Shown piece after piece: positions 22,556-34,237 of a DNA stretch of 64,000 nucleotides (positions within the stretch are counted from its first letter, which is position 1; each line of letters begins with the position of its first letter). Where the stretch lies: contig NC_081413.1 in NCBI RefSeq assembly GCF_030272615.1, positions 333,972,302-334,036,301 on the forward strand, given 5' to 3'. Below the pieces are notes generated by a model. That model saw nothing but the letters and a program-made list of their open reading frames with translations, was not told where the DNA came from and did not search any database. A program made the translations under genes and the position numbers. The stretch comes from Cryptomeria japonica. Its lineage: Eukaryota; Streptophyta; Pinopsida; Cupressales; Cupressaceae.

Positions 22556-23899
22556 ATTTTAAAACTTTTAACTATGTGTGCAAATACTGGTATTGCAAAT
22601 TAATTGAGAACACACACACAAGAGCACATCACAAAACACCAGATGTATGAGGAAAACCCAATGTGGGAAAAAACCTCGGTGAGAATAGCTGCTAGAGTCT
22701 ACTGCTCCAATCCAGCCTCATAGTAAATAACAGTTTACAATATATTTTAGGGCACCAACCCAAGGAGAACCAACCCTTGATATTCTGAGCACCAAATCAA
22801 AAAGCACCAACCCCTAGTTTTATGAGCACCTACTCAAAGGAGCACCTACCCCTACTCTGAGCACCCACTAAGAGAAATTACAATAAGATTAAGGTTTACA
22901 ATGATAAAACTAGGTTACAAATGAATTTTGTAACACTACAAAATTCTCATGTCTTGAGAATGACTCTCTTTGATTCTGAGGATTACACTCTATTAGTTCT
23001 CTACAAATAGTTCTCTATTCTTCTTCTTTGTTCTATACTCTTTTGTCTTCTTTCTGCCTCAACTTCACATATCTCAGACTACTCTCTATCCTCAATCTTT
23101 TGCTACTACAACAACCCCCACTACTCTATTTGTGCAACTACTCACACTCTAACTTTCTCTTTGTCTATATCATTCAACAGTATACTTCACTTCAGCATAC
23201 AATGTGTCTAACACCATCAACTTCAAGAGATGTCTTTTGTTTCACAAAAAAAAAATCTCTTTCTCATCTACTCCCATCGAATCATATCAGATTGCTCTAC
23301 CTACTGTCAGCTCTCTTTTTTGACAAGATCTTATGCTCTATCTACAAAATGATTTCTGATTGGATGCATACATTAAATGTGTTTCATCTATCGTTAGGTC
23401 GATCAGTACATAGATTATAAAACTTAGTAATCTAAATCTTCGCTTCTTGAATATGGTGTGTAGTAGATTGGATTTCCCTCTTTTATCATCCATCTGCATT
23501 GAATAAACCTTCCCTATTTTCTACCCTTTGGGGTTATGTTCGATTCTCTTTCTATCACAGGGTTGCTATTTTTAGCAAACTTGATCTATACTCCAAATCT
23601 AATCCTGCCTCTGTCAAGCATCTCGAGCTCATCAACAAACTGCAAAAGGTTCACCATTAAGAAGATTTTTGTCCTCTTATCGATCTACCTAGATAGATAT
23701 GATGACTATATGATCCACCTTCAACGACTATAACAGATCTGATTTGTTCTATCCACCAAGGAGCCACATGTCTTCTTATTCTTCATCCAGTTCAAAGGGT
23801 CAAGGTTGGTCAAGATCCATATGGATAATCGGGTTGCACAGATCTGTCGGTTTCCATGCTGAGACTAACCTTCATGTTATGCAGTCTGCAAAAGAAAAA

Positions 23900-24415
23900 A
23901 TGTTCATCGCTATCGCTATCCTGAAGTCAACTTCTCAAAGCTCCATCGGTATAGTTATAACTATTGGCATAAGAAAATCATGCTATATCGCTAATATAAT
24001 TCATTTCGATAATCATACTGTCAACTCACCTTTATTGGCATAGGTATCACGATACTCAATCTCCGTAGTGACAAACTTCATCGGCATAGGCTACTCCGAA
24101 CTACAAAACTTCACTCCAAAACAACCACTCATCAAGATAGTCATAACTATCTACATAGGGAAAACTTGTTAGATTGATAGAACAAGTTAAACCGATGTCA
24201 TGTTGTTGATCCCTCATTATTGGCATACGTTATTCCGATGATCAAACTCCATGGTGACAACCTTCATTGGCATAGCTATTCTGAAATGCACATCCATCAA
24301 AACAACTAACACTATCAGCATAGCAATAATGTGTCAATTTTCCTTTAATAGCTACTATGATACACTTCCTTAGTCTCCCTATTAGCATAGCTATTCTGAC
24401 ACAATGATGTCAAAG
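23900..24415. repeat. Dispersed short motif repeats in LTR of G
   Basis: A diverged motif close to 'atcggcatagctattccga' recurs about ten times: near 23904, 23944, 23965, 24035, 24078, 24134, 24213, 24268, 24313 and 24392, and again at 31818 and 31864 beyond element B. Spacing is irregular, 20-80 bases. Confidence 0.65.
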
Positions 24416-24434
24416 TAGTTTACACAATCGACAT

Positions 24435-25232
24435 TGTTTATGGTGAAAGTGGATAACAACAATAATGAAATAATAAATGAATTCAACCACAAAACCCTAG
24501 CCTAACAACAACAAAGATCCATCATAACATATGAAGATTACCTAAGACAATGAAAATCAAATGAAATCACAAAGATTATACCATCACATGTCCAATGGGG
24601 TTTGGATCTCCATTCTTCCTATCTCCATTGATCTTGCTTGATATATTTTCTCTCAGATTTTATGTGTGCATGACAACTCAACAAAGAACGAAAATGTGGT
24701 TGCACGTAGGCTTGATCACATATGAAAGTTCAAAAGTGTAGTCAAAAGTTGAATAGAATGATTAGAATAATTAGGATTGAATAATGAAGGAAGCATCTCC
24801 TTATATAGAAGACACTATAAGAAATAGAGGGATAAGATTGAGAGGTGTAAAAGATAAATAGTTGGCTAAGATTAGAGGGTAGGTAGAGAAAATAAGAAAA
24901 AAATGAGAGGGTAGGTAGTGTAGGAATTAAGAGATGAATGACATGTGTCATGGATAGAAAAGGATAATGAATTAATTAAATAAATAAATATTTATTTAAT
25001 TAATAGAAGAAGTGGGATCAATTAAATAAATAAGATATTTATTTAATTTAGGAAAGGACAATTTAAATAAATAAATGTATTTATTTAGATGAGAAATAAG
25101 GCTAGAAGAGGATAATTGAATTAATTAAATAAATAAAGATTTATTTAATTAATAGAAGAATTAAGATTAGATAATTAAATAAATAAATAAATTTATTTAT
25201 TTATTTAGACAAGACAATTTTAGGTGTCTACA
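24435..25232 (-). repeat. 3' LTR of gypsy element B
   Basis: 798 bases, plus-strand ends TGTTTATGGTGAAAGT and TTTTAGGTGTCTACA, colinear with 13255-14033. Confidence 0.85.
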
Positions 25233-25859
25233 TTTTGCCCCTCCTTGAGACAATGCAGCTTGTCGCGTTGTTTCAAAGAAGATTAGATGAATTGATACAA
25301 AGTTGCCCCAAGATGGGAATGATATGCCCCCTCGAGAGATTGGATGAAAATGTCTGAAAAGAGCACATAAAATCTCTCGATAAGAAAGAAAGAAAGGCTA
25401 GAATGGATTGACTGGATAGGATAGAGTGATAGAGTCATGGGATAAAGAAGATTGACTTGGGAAACTAGGGCTAGGGTAGTCTATAAGATAAACTACGAGG
25501 GAAAACATCCTCATTGTCATCCACACACCTAAGAGATCAAAGTGAAGAGAGAGAAAAGAGAAGTCAAAAGTTAGCAGCGATGGCATTGGTGCACAGATTC
25601 GATCGCGTTCACCGATATCAGAGGCCAGCAAATGCAAGAGAGCCGGTAAGTACCACAAAAACTCCTTGTACTTTGTTGCATTAATTGTTATCATAAATGA
25701 ATGCTAGGTATTGCAATAAATGCGCTCTAGGTAGGTCTAGAAAAATGTCAAGCGGGGGGAAAAATGTTAAGGCGCCTCTGTGTTGGTGCCAGGCACGTCT
25801 AGGAAGGCTAGGCACGTTTGTGTCATGAATGCGTGTTTATGTCTTCAAGGTCAAATCGA

Positions 25860-26370
25860 CAGTTCTATGATGAACATATGTTGTTGATTGGATAAGCTGC
25901 TAAGAGGATACACTCAAGAAGGTCCTCTAGGGAAGACTAGGATAACAGATAGGGCGCGGATTGTCAATTCTGTGATAGAACATACGTTGCCAATCAGGAA
26001 ACTACTAAAGAGGATACACTCAAGAAGAGGCCCTAGGATAGGATAGATCGAGGTATTTTGTGATGAATAGGGAGAACTAGGATAAAAAAACAGTACTTTG
26101 TGATGAACAGGGAGTACTAAAAAAGAGCAACACTTTGTGATGAACAGGGAATGCTACTAGGATAGAAAGCAGTACTTTGTGATGAATAGGGAGTACTAAA
26201 AAAGAGTAGCACTTTGTGATGAACAAGGAATGCCACTAGGATAGAAAGCAATAATTTGTGATGAATAGGGAGTACCACTAGGATAGAGTCTCATATGATA
26301 GATATAAGCACTAAGATAAAAAGAAACACTTTGTGATGAACAGGGAGTGCCACTAGGATTGACATAGTTG
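25860..26370. repeat. Minisatellite in 3' region of element B
   Basis: Two long units ('gataagctgctaagaggatacactcaag'-like) are followed by about eight copies of a 35-55 base unit centred on 'tttgtgatgaacagggagt' (near 26066, 26097, 26134, 26174, 26212, 26257, 26329). It is homologous to 4300-4690 in A but expanded in the short unit. Confidence 0.8.
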
Positions 26371-26398
26371 ATTTGCTTGACTGCAAGAGGACCTATCG

Positions 26399-27180
26399 AT
26401 GCTGGAGTCACATGAGAGATTCCCTTCGACTCAAAGTTTGCAAGAAGAGCTAACATTCAAGGATAGAGCAATAGTTCAAGCTATGGGCTTGCCATATATT
26501 CTGCATGTGCCTGAGTTTTGGGTGAACATGGGATTGTTGACTACATTAGTTGAGAGATGGCACTCAGAGACATGTATGTTTTATTTGTCGATGGGTGAGA
26601 TGAAAGTCACCTTAGAGGATATATATAGGATACTACGGATAGCAATCACTAGGGAGTTGGTTCCTTATGATCGAGAGGGAGACATGGATGCACTAAAATG
26701 AGAGTTTCAGGATCCAGGACTGGAGATGAGGGAAGGACACGTGGCTTGGGATACCATGATATGGACAGGATTGGCACTACAAGTGGTGTTGGTAGGAGTG
26801 CTCAATGGGTTCCTCTATCCAGACAGGGGGACATGAGGGTTGGCAGTGGGATGGGGAGGGACATTGGAGACATTGATGACAAAGCACACTAGTTTTGCAT
26901 GAGGACCGTGTCTGCTGGCACACTTGTATTATGAGCTGCATTAGTTTGTGTATCATGGGTCAACAAGATTGGGATGAAGAGTGACATTGTTGCAGGTATG
27001 GGCATATGAGCATTTTTTGGTTACATGACTGATACACTTTAGGGGCAGAGGACATGGGTGTAGCTATGTGCATTTGCATGATATGATTACTTCTCAGCCA
27101 CAAATTGGGAGGCTAGAGTTTTGGGGTCAGGTTATGGACAAGATAGACAATGTAGTATGGAGGCCTTATTAGGATTGTGA
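26399..27180 (+). pseudogene. Antisense plant mobile domain (aminotransferase-like) ORF
   Basis: Plus-strand ORF, opposite to element B. Open from 26399 to 26701: MGLPYILHVPEFW, LLTTLVERWHSETCMFYL, GEMKVTLEDIYRILRI. This is the start of the plant mobile domain (PF10536-like), found in MAIN/MAIL-type host proteins and in LTR retrotransposons. Downstream, another frame still reads domain-like text (GVLNGFLYPDR; FFGYMTDTL; ATNWEARVLG) with many stops. 27180-27960 is Gly/Arg-rich and degenerate. Antisense extra ORFs near the 3' LTR are known in Tat-type plant gypsy elements. Function in the element is not known. Confidence 0.7.
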
Positions 27181-29690
27181 GGAGTGGGGGGATGATGCAG
27201 TGGAGGTAGAGGCCAATGAGGGAGGTAGGGTGTAGTGGCAGAGAGGAGAGTGGCTCCGAGGAGAGAAGGCAGAGAGGAGAGACAGGCTCATGTAGTGAGA
27301 GGAAAAGGTGTATTTCTGTTACAGGTGCTAGCAGCATGTGTTCCCAGACAAGTATAGGGACAAGAGCAACCACAAGAGCAGCCATAGGGACAGGGTTAGG
27401 AGCAGCCATAGGAGTAGCCACAGGGACAGGGTGAGGGGGGAGAGGAGGAGGATGAGTTACTATCCTTGAGGGAGAACTGCCAGGGATAAGCAGATGAGAT
27501 CATGATCTAGAGAGGGAGATGACTAGGCTCAGAAGATAGCTGAGGGATACTGAGTGGGAGAGGGATTAGGCTATTCAGTGCTATATAGAGGTTGAGACAA
27601 CATTGAGGGCATGGAGGCAGGTAGCAGAGGACACAGGGGCTGGATATGCCTATGTTCTGTGGGCAGGGGTGGAGATAGCCTACTGGCGAGACCTATACCA
27701 TGGAGTGGTGCCACCAGATCAGTGGGCTAAGAGCTTCTAGAGACCATCGTGGATGACGATGACCACAAGAGGGAGAGATAGGAGACAGGTGTCTAGTGGT
27801 GGGGTCATGGGTCCTCCACCACCACTAGATAGAGGGGGCAAGAGAGATGATCCTGGTGCGGGTCCTTCCAAGGTTTAGACTCCGTCGAGGCCAGCCAACT
27901 CCGAGGGAGGGAGTTCATCATAGCCTTAGAGGGCTCCCTATGTATCAATTTTGTACCATTTTGTATGATGATGTAGACACCTTCGGGTGATTTTGTAGCC
28001 ATATGTATTTTGACATCATTGTATCATGACACTTATGATTTTGATATATATGTGAGATGATTAATCTTTGCGACAACTATATCCTATGTGATGTTGCTTC
28101 TATGTGATGCTTATGATATGGATGCAAATATGTACATGAGGAAATGCAATATTTTTGTTCTTTTATGTTTTTCATATGTTATGCAAATGCAAATGTGAAA
28201 GTATGAAATGCAGATAAATATGATATTGCAAATGACTATTTACATGATGAAAATGTAAAATGTGCTAATATGTGTTGTGTGCAGGATGTGATACAATTGT
28301 GATATCTATATGTATGTATAAAATGCTAACATATGGTAGTGCAGGTGCAAACTACATGAGATACAAATGTTTTTTGGCGTGTCATTATACTCAGTCATGT
28401 AATAGTGGGCTAAATGGACTCCAGAAGGACATGGAGGTCAATCAAGAAAGGAGGATGAAAGATAGAAAATTTGAAAGTGAAAGAGCTTCTTGTGCGGTAT
28501 CATCATTGAGCTTTATTATGGCAAATAGGTTATGACAATCCAGATATATGTTCAACCCAGAAAGTCATTGTACCCATTTGCATGGAGATCAGATAGTCGC
28601 AAACAAGGAATGCCCCAGTTCACACTAGACTCACAGTGTCCTCATATCCTTGGACGTCAAAGTATTATTAAGAGACAATCCATAGACAGCAAATAAAAAT
28701 AGGTGATGATACCCCATCCTCGCCCTTATAGTCAACGACATCCTAGAGAAAAAATCTCTAGTCAGAGACATCCTGGAAAAGCTAAAAGACATGTCACCAG
28801 AAAGATAAAATCAAAAGAAAACCAAGACTCGACACCAACATCCACTATAGTCCTCAAGTTTAGTGTCTCTTATCACTTGTATAAGTCTTATTTAATTGTG
28901 GTCAGAATGTTTACTTTCACAAAAGGATAGATAGCACTGAACCATAATGTTGTCTGAGTTTGTTGAAAGATTTGATTTGTTGAAGCCCATTGTTGTTGTT
29001 GTGATTCATCTGAAACTGACTGAATCCATGAAACTGATACTTTATTGTGGAAAATATGAAACTTTATTGCGGATCGGTGATGCTAGTGTTGCTTTATTAC
29101 GAATTATGCGTGGATAGACTGAAGAAAACTAGAAGAAATTGTACTCCTCAGAACATGTGATGCTCTTAGTTCCACACCCATCACTAGACGTAGGATTTGC
29201 CTTAGCCACAGACAGGAGCTGATTTATTATGGTTGGAAAGGGGTGAAAAGGAGAGATTATTATGAATGGCTAACCAATCTTGGTTAGATCAATAACAAGC
29301 CATGATGGGAATGTGTAAAGTTTATTATGGATGGTTAGGCTGTGAGTGTGTGCAAGGTGAAAGGATGAAATGGAATCCTGAAGGAGGGAGGAGCAATGTC
29401 TCTACACATGGCGTCGATGACCTGATTTTCACCATGGTACTTGCCCAAGGTGCCACCGAAGTAGTTTTCACCGTTGGACGAAATGTTTTTCTGTTTACTT
29501 TTTTTACTTTTTTGATTTTTTTTGTGTCACAAGGCACCTGTTTGCCAGGTTTTCACCAAGTAACGATTTTTTGTTTTTATGATTTTTTTTGCATTTTTGA
29601 TATTTTTTTGTATTTTTGAATTAGAATACTCATAAGAGCTATGTGTAAAACTTGTGAAGGTGCATGTTGTTGATAGGATCCTCCAAAGGT
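27181..29690 (-). other. 3' noncoding region of element B
   Basis: 27181-27960 is GA-rich degenerate sequence downstream of the antisense domain. 27960-29690 is colinear with A 5040-6880. No ORF is conserved between A and B over this stretch. Confidence 0.6.
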
Positions 29691-30284
29691 TCACCATCTG
29701 GAGTTGAGAGCTAATATGCACCAGATCCATAGACTGTTGTAAATGATGTAAGGACCAAGACAATTTTGTTCAAACTTGCCCTTCTTCTCTCTGTCTTGCT
29801 GATTTTTAGGATTTTCTTTGAGAACTAAGTCACCTACCTCAAATGTGAGAGGCTTTACCTTATGATTGTAGTTGCAATGTTCCTTGACTAAATGATGTGT
29901 AGCTCGAGTGACTGTCTTCCTTGATAAAGGAACTGAGATAGAATTACTAGCATGTGGACTACACAGATCCGTATGCGTGTCACCTAAATAAGTTTGAGCA
30001 TCGCTGATAACAAAGTCCCTTGAGGAAGCTCCATTAAAGGTCCATGATGTATCACTAGAAAGGAATGGATGTTTGAAACAAGTGGATGAGTTATGAAGGC
30101 TTATGAGTGCGAAAAGAAGTGAAAGTAGGATAGCAATATGGAGACTTAGGATCAACGGGTATGCTTTTTGACTTGAAATTTTAGAACTTTTGCCCCCAAT
30201 TATTTTGATATTAGGGGAGATCATCTCTTGCTCTTTTTTCTTCGTAGCATTTTTATCCTCGACTTTAATTTTTTCAGAGTCCAA
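29691..30284 (-). CDS. Membrane-segment ORF fused to integrase C-terminal tail (element B)
   Basis: 197 codons without a stop. A Lys/Glu-rich start leads to MISPNIKIIGGKSS, then a hydrophobic segment (LILSLHIAILLSLLFALISL, about residues 45-65), a polar part with SWTFNGASSRDF, and finally YNHKVKPLTFEVGDLVLKEN and KGKFEQNCLGPYII, the integrase C-terminal tail. Compared with A (6890-7582) it is intact. The frame is kept across both halves in two diverged copies, which argues for past selection on the join. It could still be chance survival in a dead element. Confidence 0.55.
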   Translation of the reverse strand: MDSEKIKVEDKNATKKKEQEMISPNIKIIGGKSSKISSQKAYPLILSLHIAILLSLLFALISLHNSSTCFKHPFLSSDTSWTFNGASSRDFVISDAQTYLGDTHTDLCSPHASNSISVPLSRKTVTRATHHLVKEHCNYNHKVKPLTFEVGDLVLKENPKNQQDREKKGKFEQNCLGPYIIYNSLWIWCILALNSRW

Positions 30285-30334
30285 TAGCTTTTGATTTTGA
30301 TTTGGACTAAAGGACTTCTCTTTATTTTTGACTT

Positions 30335-31183
30335 TTAGATTTTTCTTTTCATATATGGATGGTATTGATCATACACATGTTCATATGGAGGAGGTCTATA
30401 ATGATGCTGCATATAGGGACCACTTGGTATAGAGTCATGATGAGGAATAGAATATTTGTTTTGTCCATGTATACCATACTCTACAGGCATGTCATGAGTT
30501 TGTTCTCGTGTGTTGTCCCCAAATTTGACACGGGGTTTCCTTGTGTCCAAATTTTGATCATGCCTTTGGATATCCAATTGCTTTTGTGGTTGGTCCTTAG
30601 CATTGGTATGTGATTGAGTATATTTTTTTGCATAAGTCTTCCATAATGGTCTGCAAAGGTGAGCATCATATGCTTGACCATTTGTATGTGGGACCTCAGG
30701 TTTTTGAAACAAAGATGATGGTGACTCGGGCACAAAATGTGGTCCTCTATTGCCTCCACTATTAGGCCTCCTTTGATCTATGTTGAGGTGAGGTTGTTGC
30801 AAAGGTCGATTTTCCATTATTTGAGACATGTCAAAATCATGAGGGATCTTGGCTCCACTTTATGCCATCACTTGTAAGAAATATTGTCTATCTCTCCTCA
30901 TTATTTCCTTAACCAATCGATTAAAACGGGGATCCATAATGGAGTCTTCCACTTTTGCTGAATGTATGGAAAAGTTGTCCATATTGTCATTGTGTGTATC
31001 ATTTTTGTTTGTATTATCTATGTGCTCAACATTTTGAGTGTTTCTATAAGGGTCCATGTTAGGTAATGTGGTATGATCAAAATTGAAAAAGATATCATTG
31101 TCATACTCATAGGCACTCATGTTTGTGGATTCTTTAGCCTCTTTAGCTTCTCTTCTAGATTTTTGGGAATGGGTTTCAACCAT
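30335..31183 (-). pseudogene. Gypsy gag, N-terminal half (element B)
   Basis: Start MVETHSQKSRREAKE at 31183, then an Asp/Asn-rich stretch, DPRFNRLVKEIMRRDRQYFLQVMA and a stop at 30860. The same frame continues SQIMENRPLQ... to a His/Pro/Tyr-rich region ending at about 30350. There it joins directly to sequence equivalent to A 7445, so the gag core, zinc motif and protease (about 2.4 kb in A) are deleted. Confidence 0.75.
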
Positions 31184-31752
31184 GAAATAGGTCTTGACCA
31201 AGATGTGTGAGACTAGATGAAAATGGAAAGAGTATGGAAGACCAAGAGTTGGATGAAATGTAAATGAATCTGAGGTGTACTTGCAATGTCCAAAGTGTAA
31301 GACCAAGTATGTATGTAGTAGAGTAGGTGTGGCTTCCAAAGAGATGATAGTTTCTCTTGATGAGGTAAGTTGACCTTGACTCTAAGTAAGACCAAATGAG
31401 ATCCAAAGATGATAGACCTTGATGAGGGACCACTTAGCAAAATGTTGTTGTATGTAGTGTGTTGACAAAGCAAGATGAGGACAAGCAAGTGACCTTTTGA
31501 CTCAAGTTTAGACAAATGTGAATGTAATGCAAGATGTAAAGCAATGATGGACTTTGTGAGACCCAAAAATAGGCTGAATTCTGGATGAAAGCCTGAAGAG
31601 ATAACCTAGGAAGCTCAATAAGTCTGAAACTGACTGCTCTTGTTTGCTGGACTGTAACTTTTTTTTTATTAATTAATAGAAGAATTAAGCTTAGATAATT
31701 AAATAAATAAAAATATTTATTTAATTAGACAAGACAATTTTAGGTGTTTACA
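31184..31752 (-). other. 5' leader fragment and LTR remnant of element B
   Basis: 31184-31658 matches A 10715-11180. At about 31659 the text switches to the last 94 bases of the LTR (AATTAATAGAAGAATTAAG... GGTGTTTACA). The PBS, most of the leader and about 700 bases of LTR are lost. Confidence 0.7.
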
Positions 31753-32028
31753 GGCATAACACAAACTCGTTAAGCCACCGTTCTTAGCTAACCTAATAAG
31801 TGGCTCTTTCTTTGTTATCGGTATTGCTATCCTGATATGTCAAAACACAAAGGAAACTCCAACATCGGTATAGTTATCCTGATCTAACACTGTTGCAGTA
31901 TAAGCTGCATGTTATGCTGATTGTAAGGAATTGAAACCATCTGTAACTTGAAACACTTGTTTCTATGCACTCTCCAATATGCAACCTCTCTGGCATCCAC
32001 TCTGCAACACTTGTTGACATCATTGACA
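31753..32028 (-). mobile_element. Element G LTR, right part
   Basis: Continues the dispersed 'atcggtatagttatcctga' motif series interrupted by B, and ends ATCATTGACA before the protease region of F. Confidence 0.55.
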
Positions 32029-32689
32029 ATAATGCCAGCAGAGATGAAGTTGTGTTTTTTGCCATTAAGGAAGATGGACCGGTACTATTGATCCCACTAG
32101 CTGCACTATTGAGGAGAAAGCTTTAACTACTAAAGTTGAGGAAAGAGATGAATGGGTAATAGACAATGGTTGTTCACATCATATGACCGGTGATAAAAGA
32201 AAATTTGTGAGTATGGAAAGGTATGATGGTGGAATAGTGAGATTTGGAGATGAAAAAGCTTGTGTGATTCATGGTAGAGGTTCTATTTCTTTTGATGGTA
32301 AGCATAATGTTGATAATATTTTGTATGTTGAAGGTTTGAAGCATAATCTTTTGAGTGTTGGACAGATGGTTGATAAAGGTTATTATTTGCAATTCAAGAA
32401 TGGTAAATGCAAGATCCTAAATGCCTTCGGTATAGAGATTGCAACTGGTAATAAGATTGAAGGTAATATTTTTCATTTGAATGTTGGTGAGAAAAATTGT
32501 TTGATTGCTCAAATTGATGAAATTTGGTTGTGGCATAGGAGAATGTGTCATGTTAACTTTGATTCAATGGTTAAGATCAGTTCTATTCAAGTTGTTAGAG
32601 GTCTACCTAAAATTGTTAAGCCTGTTAATTCAGTTGGTAAGCAATGTCAATTGGTTAAGAAAACAAGAATTTCTTTCAAGAGCAAATAG
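32029..32689 (+). pseudogene. Copia protease and integrase N-terminal region (element F)
   Basis: Aspartic protease active site reads VIDNGCSHHMTGD; copia proteases normally have D-S-G, so the DNG here probably reduces or abolishes cleavage. Domain continues through GRGSISF, NILYVEGLKHNLLSVGQMVDKG. The integrase zinc-binding region follows (WHRRMCHVNFDSM), but the paired Cys motif has only one Cys (KQCQLVKK). A stop at 32687 ends the frame, and the same frame resumes at 32705. Confidence 0.8.
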
Positions 32690-33549
32690 TATACATCTGA
32701 TATATTGCTAGATCTTGTACATACTGACCTATGTCGACCTACAAGTGTTATAAGTGTGCGGGGTGATAGATATTCCATGTTGCTAATTGATGATTATTCT
32801 AGGATGGCGTGGGTTGTCTTTTTGAAGGAAAAATCTGAAGCATTAGACAAATTCAAGATAGTCAAAGCAAAGGTTGAGACTGAGTTGGGATTAAAGGTGG
32901 AAAGTGTGAGATCTGATAGAGGTGGAGAATTTTGCTCTGATGAGTTTGATTCATTACGTGAGAAGCATGGGATTATAAGACAATTATCTGCTCCTAGAAC
33001 CCCTCAACAAAATGGAGTTGTGAAAGGAAGAACATGATTGTTTTGGATGCTACAAGGACTATGCTGATTGAAGGGAATGATCTGAAGATCTATTGGAGAG
33101 AAGCTATTAGCACTGTTGTTTACACATTCAACCGAGTTCATATGAAAGGTGATACCAGTAAGACTCCTTATGATTTATGGTTTGGTCATGTTCCTACTGT
33201 GAGATATTTTAGAGTATTTGGTAGCAACAATTATATCAAGAGAGATGAGGACATAGGAAAGTTTGATGCAAGAAGTGATGAAGGATTTTTCTTGGGATAT
33301 TCAATAGAGAGAAAAGCCTATCGGTGCTATAATAAGAGATTGAGAAAGATAGTGGAAAGTGCAAATGTGAAGGTGGATGAGAACCATGGGAAAGAGATAA
33401 GAGCTTGTGGATATGATGATAGTCAACACATCATTCAAAATCCTATTCAGAATGAGGAATCAAAGCAGAATGATCTGGTAGAAATTGTTAATCCAGATGT
33501 TGCTGGTGTCAATAGAGAGGTGCAGGAACCTAAAAATCAGAACAATTAG
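32690..33549 (+). pseudogene. Copia integrase (element F)
   Basis: DDE integrase that would insert the cDNA. Core reads LVHTDLCRP (first Asp), SVRSDRGGEF (second Asp) and PQQNGVV. A frameshift lies at about 33020-33034, where the catalytic Glu region is expected, so that residue is lost from the reading frame. From 33034 the domain continues with MLIEGNDLKIYWREA, FNRVHMKGDTSKTPYDLWFG, and the C-terminal GYSIERKAYRCYN. The tail to 33549 is acidic and polar. Confidence 0.8.
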
Positions 33550-33787
33550 AAGACTCTGAGGTATGTTAGATTGAGTCAATCAAAAATTGGATTATTGGAG
33601 ATAAAAATAAAGGTGTGATGACTAGAAGAAGGTTAGTTGCTGAAGAGGTATGTTTGATTTGTAAAGTTGAACCAAAAGATGTTGTTGAAGCTTATAAAGA
33701 TGAAAATTCGATGAGAGCTATGGAAGAATAGTTATACTAGATTGAGAACAATAACACATGGGAGATTTTGCCTAGACCTTTTCTCTG
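33550..33787 (+). pseudogene. Linker and truncated RT N-terminus (element F)
   Basis: Reads SMRAMEE, stop, and [11 protein letters not shown], the usual lead-in to copia RT. It then jumps directly to [10 protein letters not shown]. The intervening fingers segment, normally some 50-60 residues, is absent. Confidence 0.65.
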
Positions 33788-34234
33788 ATGGCTAGACTTG
33801 AAGCTATTAGACTGTTGCTTTCATATGCTGCTTATAAAGATTTCAAGGTATATCAGATGGATGTCAAATCTGCCTTTCTAAAAGGTGATCTTGAGGAGGA
33901 AGTCTACATTGAGCAACCTGATGGATTTTCATTATCAGACGATGGAGACATGGTATGTAAACTGAAGAAATCTCTTTATGGATTGAAACAATCCCCTAGA
34001 GCTTGGTATGCTATATTGGATAAATATTTACTGAAATTGGGATTTAATAAAGGGAGCACTGATAGTAATCTATACTTTAAGATTGAAAATGATAACATCT
34101 TAATTGTTGAAGTCTTTGTTGACAATATTATCTTTGGAGGTGATGATGACTTGAGCATGAAGTTTGTCGGTGATATGCAGAAAGAATTTGAGATTTCTAT
34201 GGTAGGAGAGATGAAATTTTTCTTAGGTTTGTAG
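33788..34234 (+). pseudogene. Copia reverse transcriptase, palm (element F)
   Basis: RVT_2 domain. [24 protein letters not shown] carries the first catalytic Asp region; [16 protein letters not shown] is the characteristic copia block. The active-site box reads FVDN in place of YVDD, so the final catalytic Asp is Asn. An in-frame stop at 34232 separates it from the RNase H part, which is in the same frame. Confidence 0.85.
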
Positions 34235-34237
34235 ATT

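Larger units (their letters stand above)
22526..24434 (-). mobile_element. Copia-type solo LTR, element G (left part)
   Basis: Plus-strand start TGGACACTGAGAGG; it continues at 31753-32028 and ends ATCATTGACA, together about 2.2 kb with TG...CA ends. No internal region, PBS or ORF is found, so I read it as a solo LTR in F. 'gaggaaaacccaatgtgggaaaa.acctcgg' matches LTR text in D (15915-15945) and E (40935-40955). A target duplication is not clear. Confidence 0.6.
24435..31752 (-). mobile_element. Ty3/gypsy element B, relative of A
   Basis: Minus-strand gypsy element inserted in G. 3' LTR 24435-25232, polypurine tract, tandem repeats, antisense plant-mobile-domain ORF, noncoding 3' region, membrane-segment/integrase-tail ORF (30284-29691), gag (31183-30335), and only the last 94 bases of the 5' LTR (31659-31752). 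The flanks GACAT (24430-24434) and GGCAT (31753-31757) look like a 5-bp target duplication with one change. RT, RNase H and integrase core are absent as in A; the gag C-terminus and protease are additionally deleted. Confidence 0.8.

Noticed and set aside
26399-26701. Plant mobile domain ORF as a host gene
   Set aside because: It lies inside gypsy element B between its LTR and its noncoding region, has stops soon after 26701, and a fragment occurs at the same place in element A.
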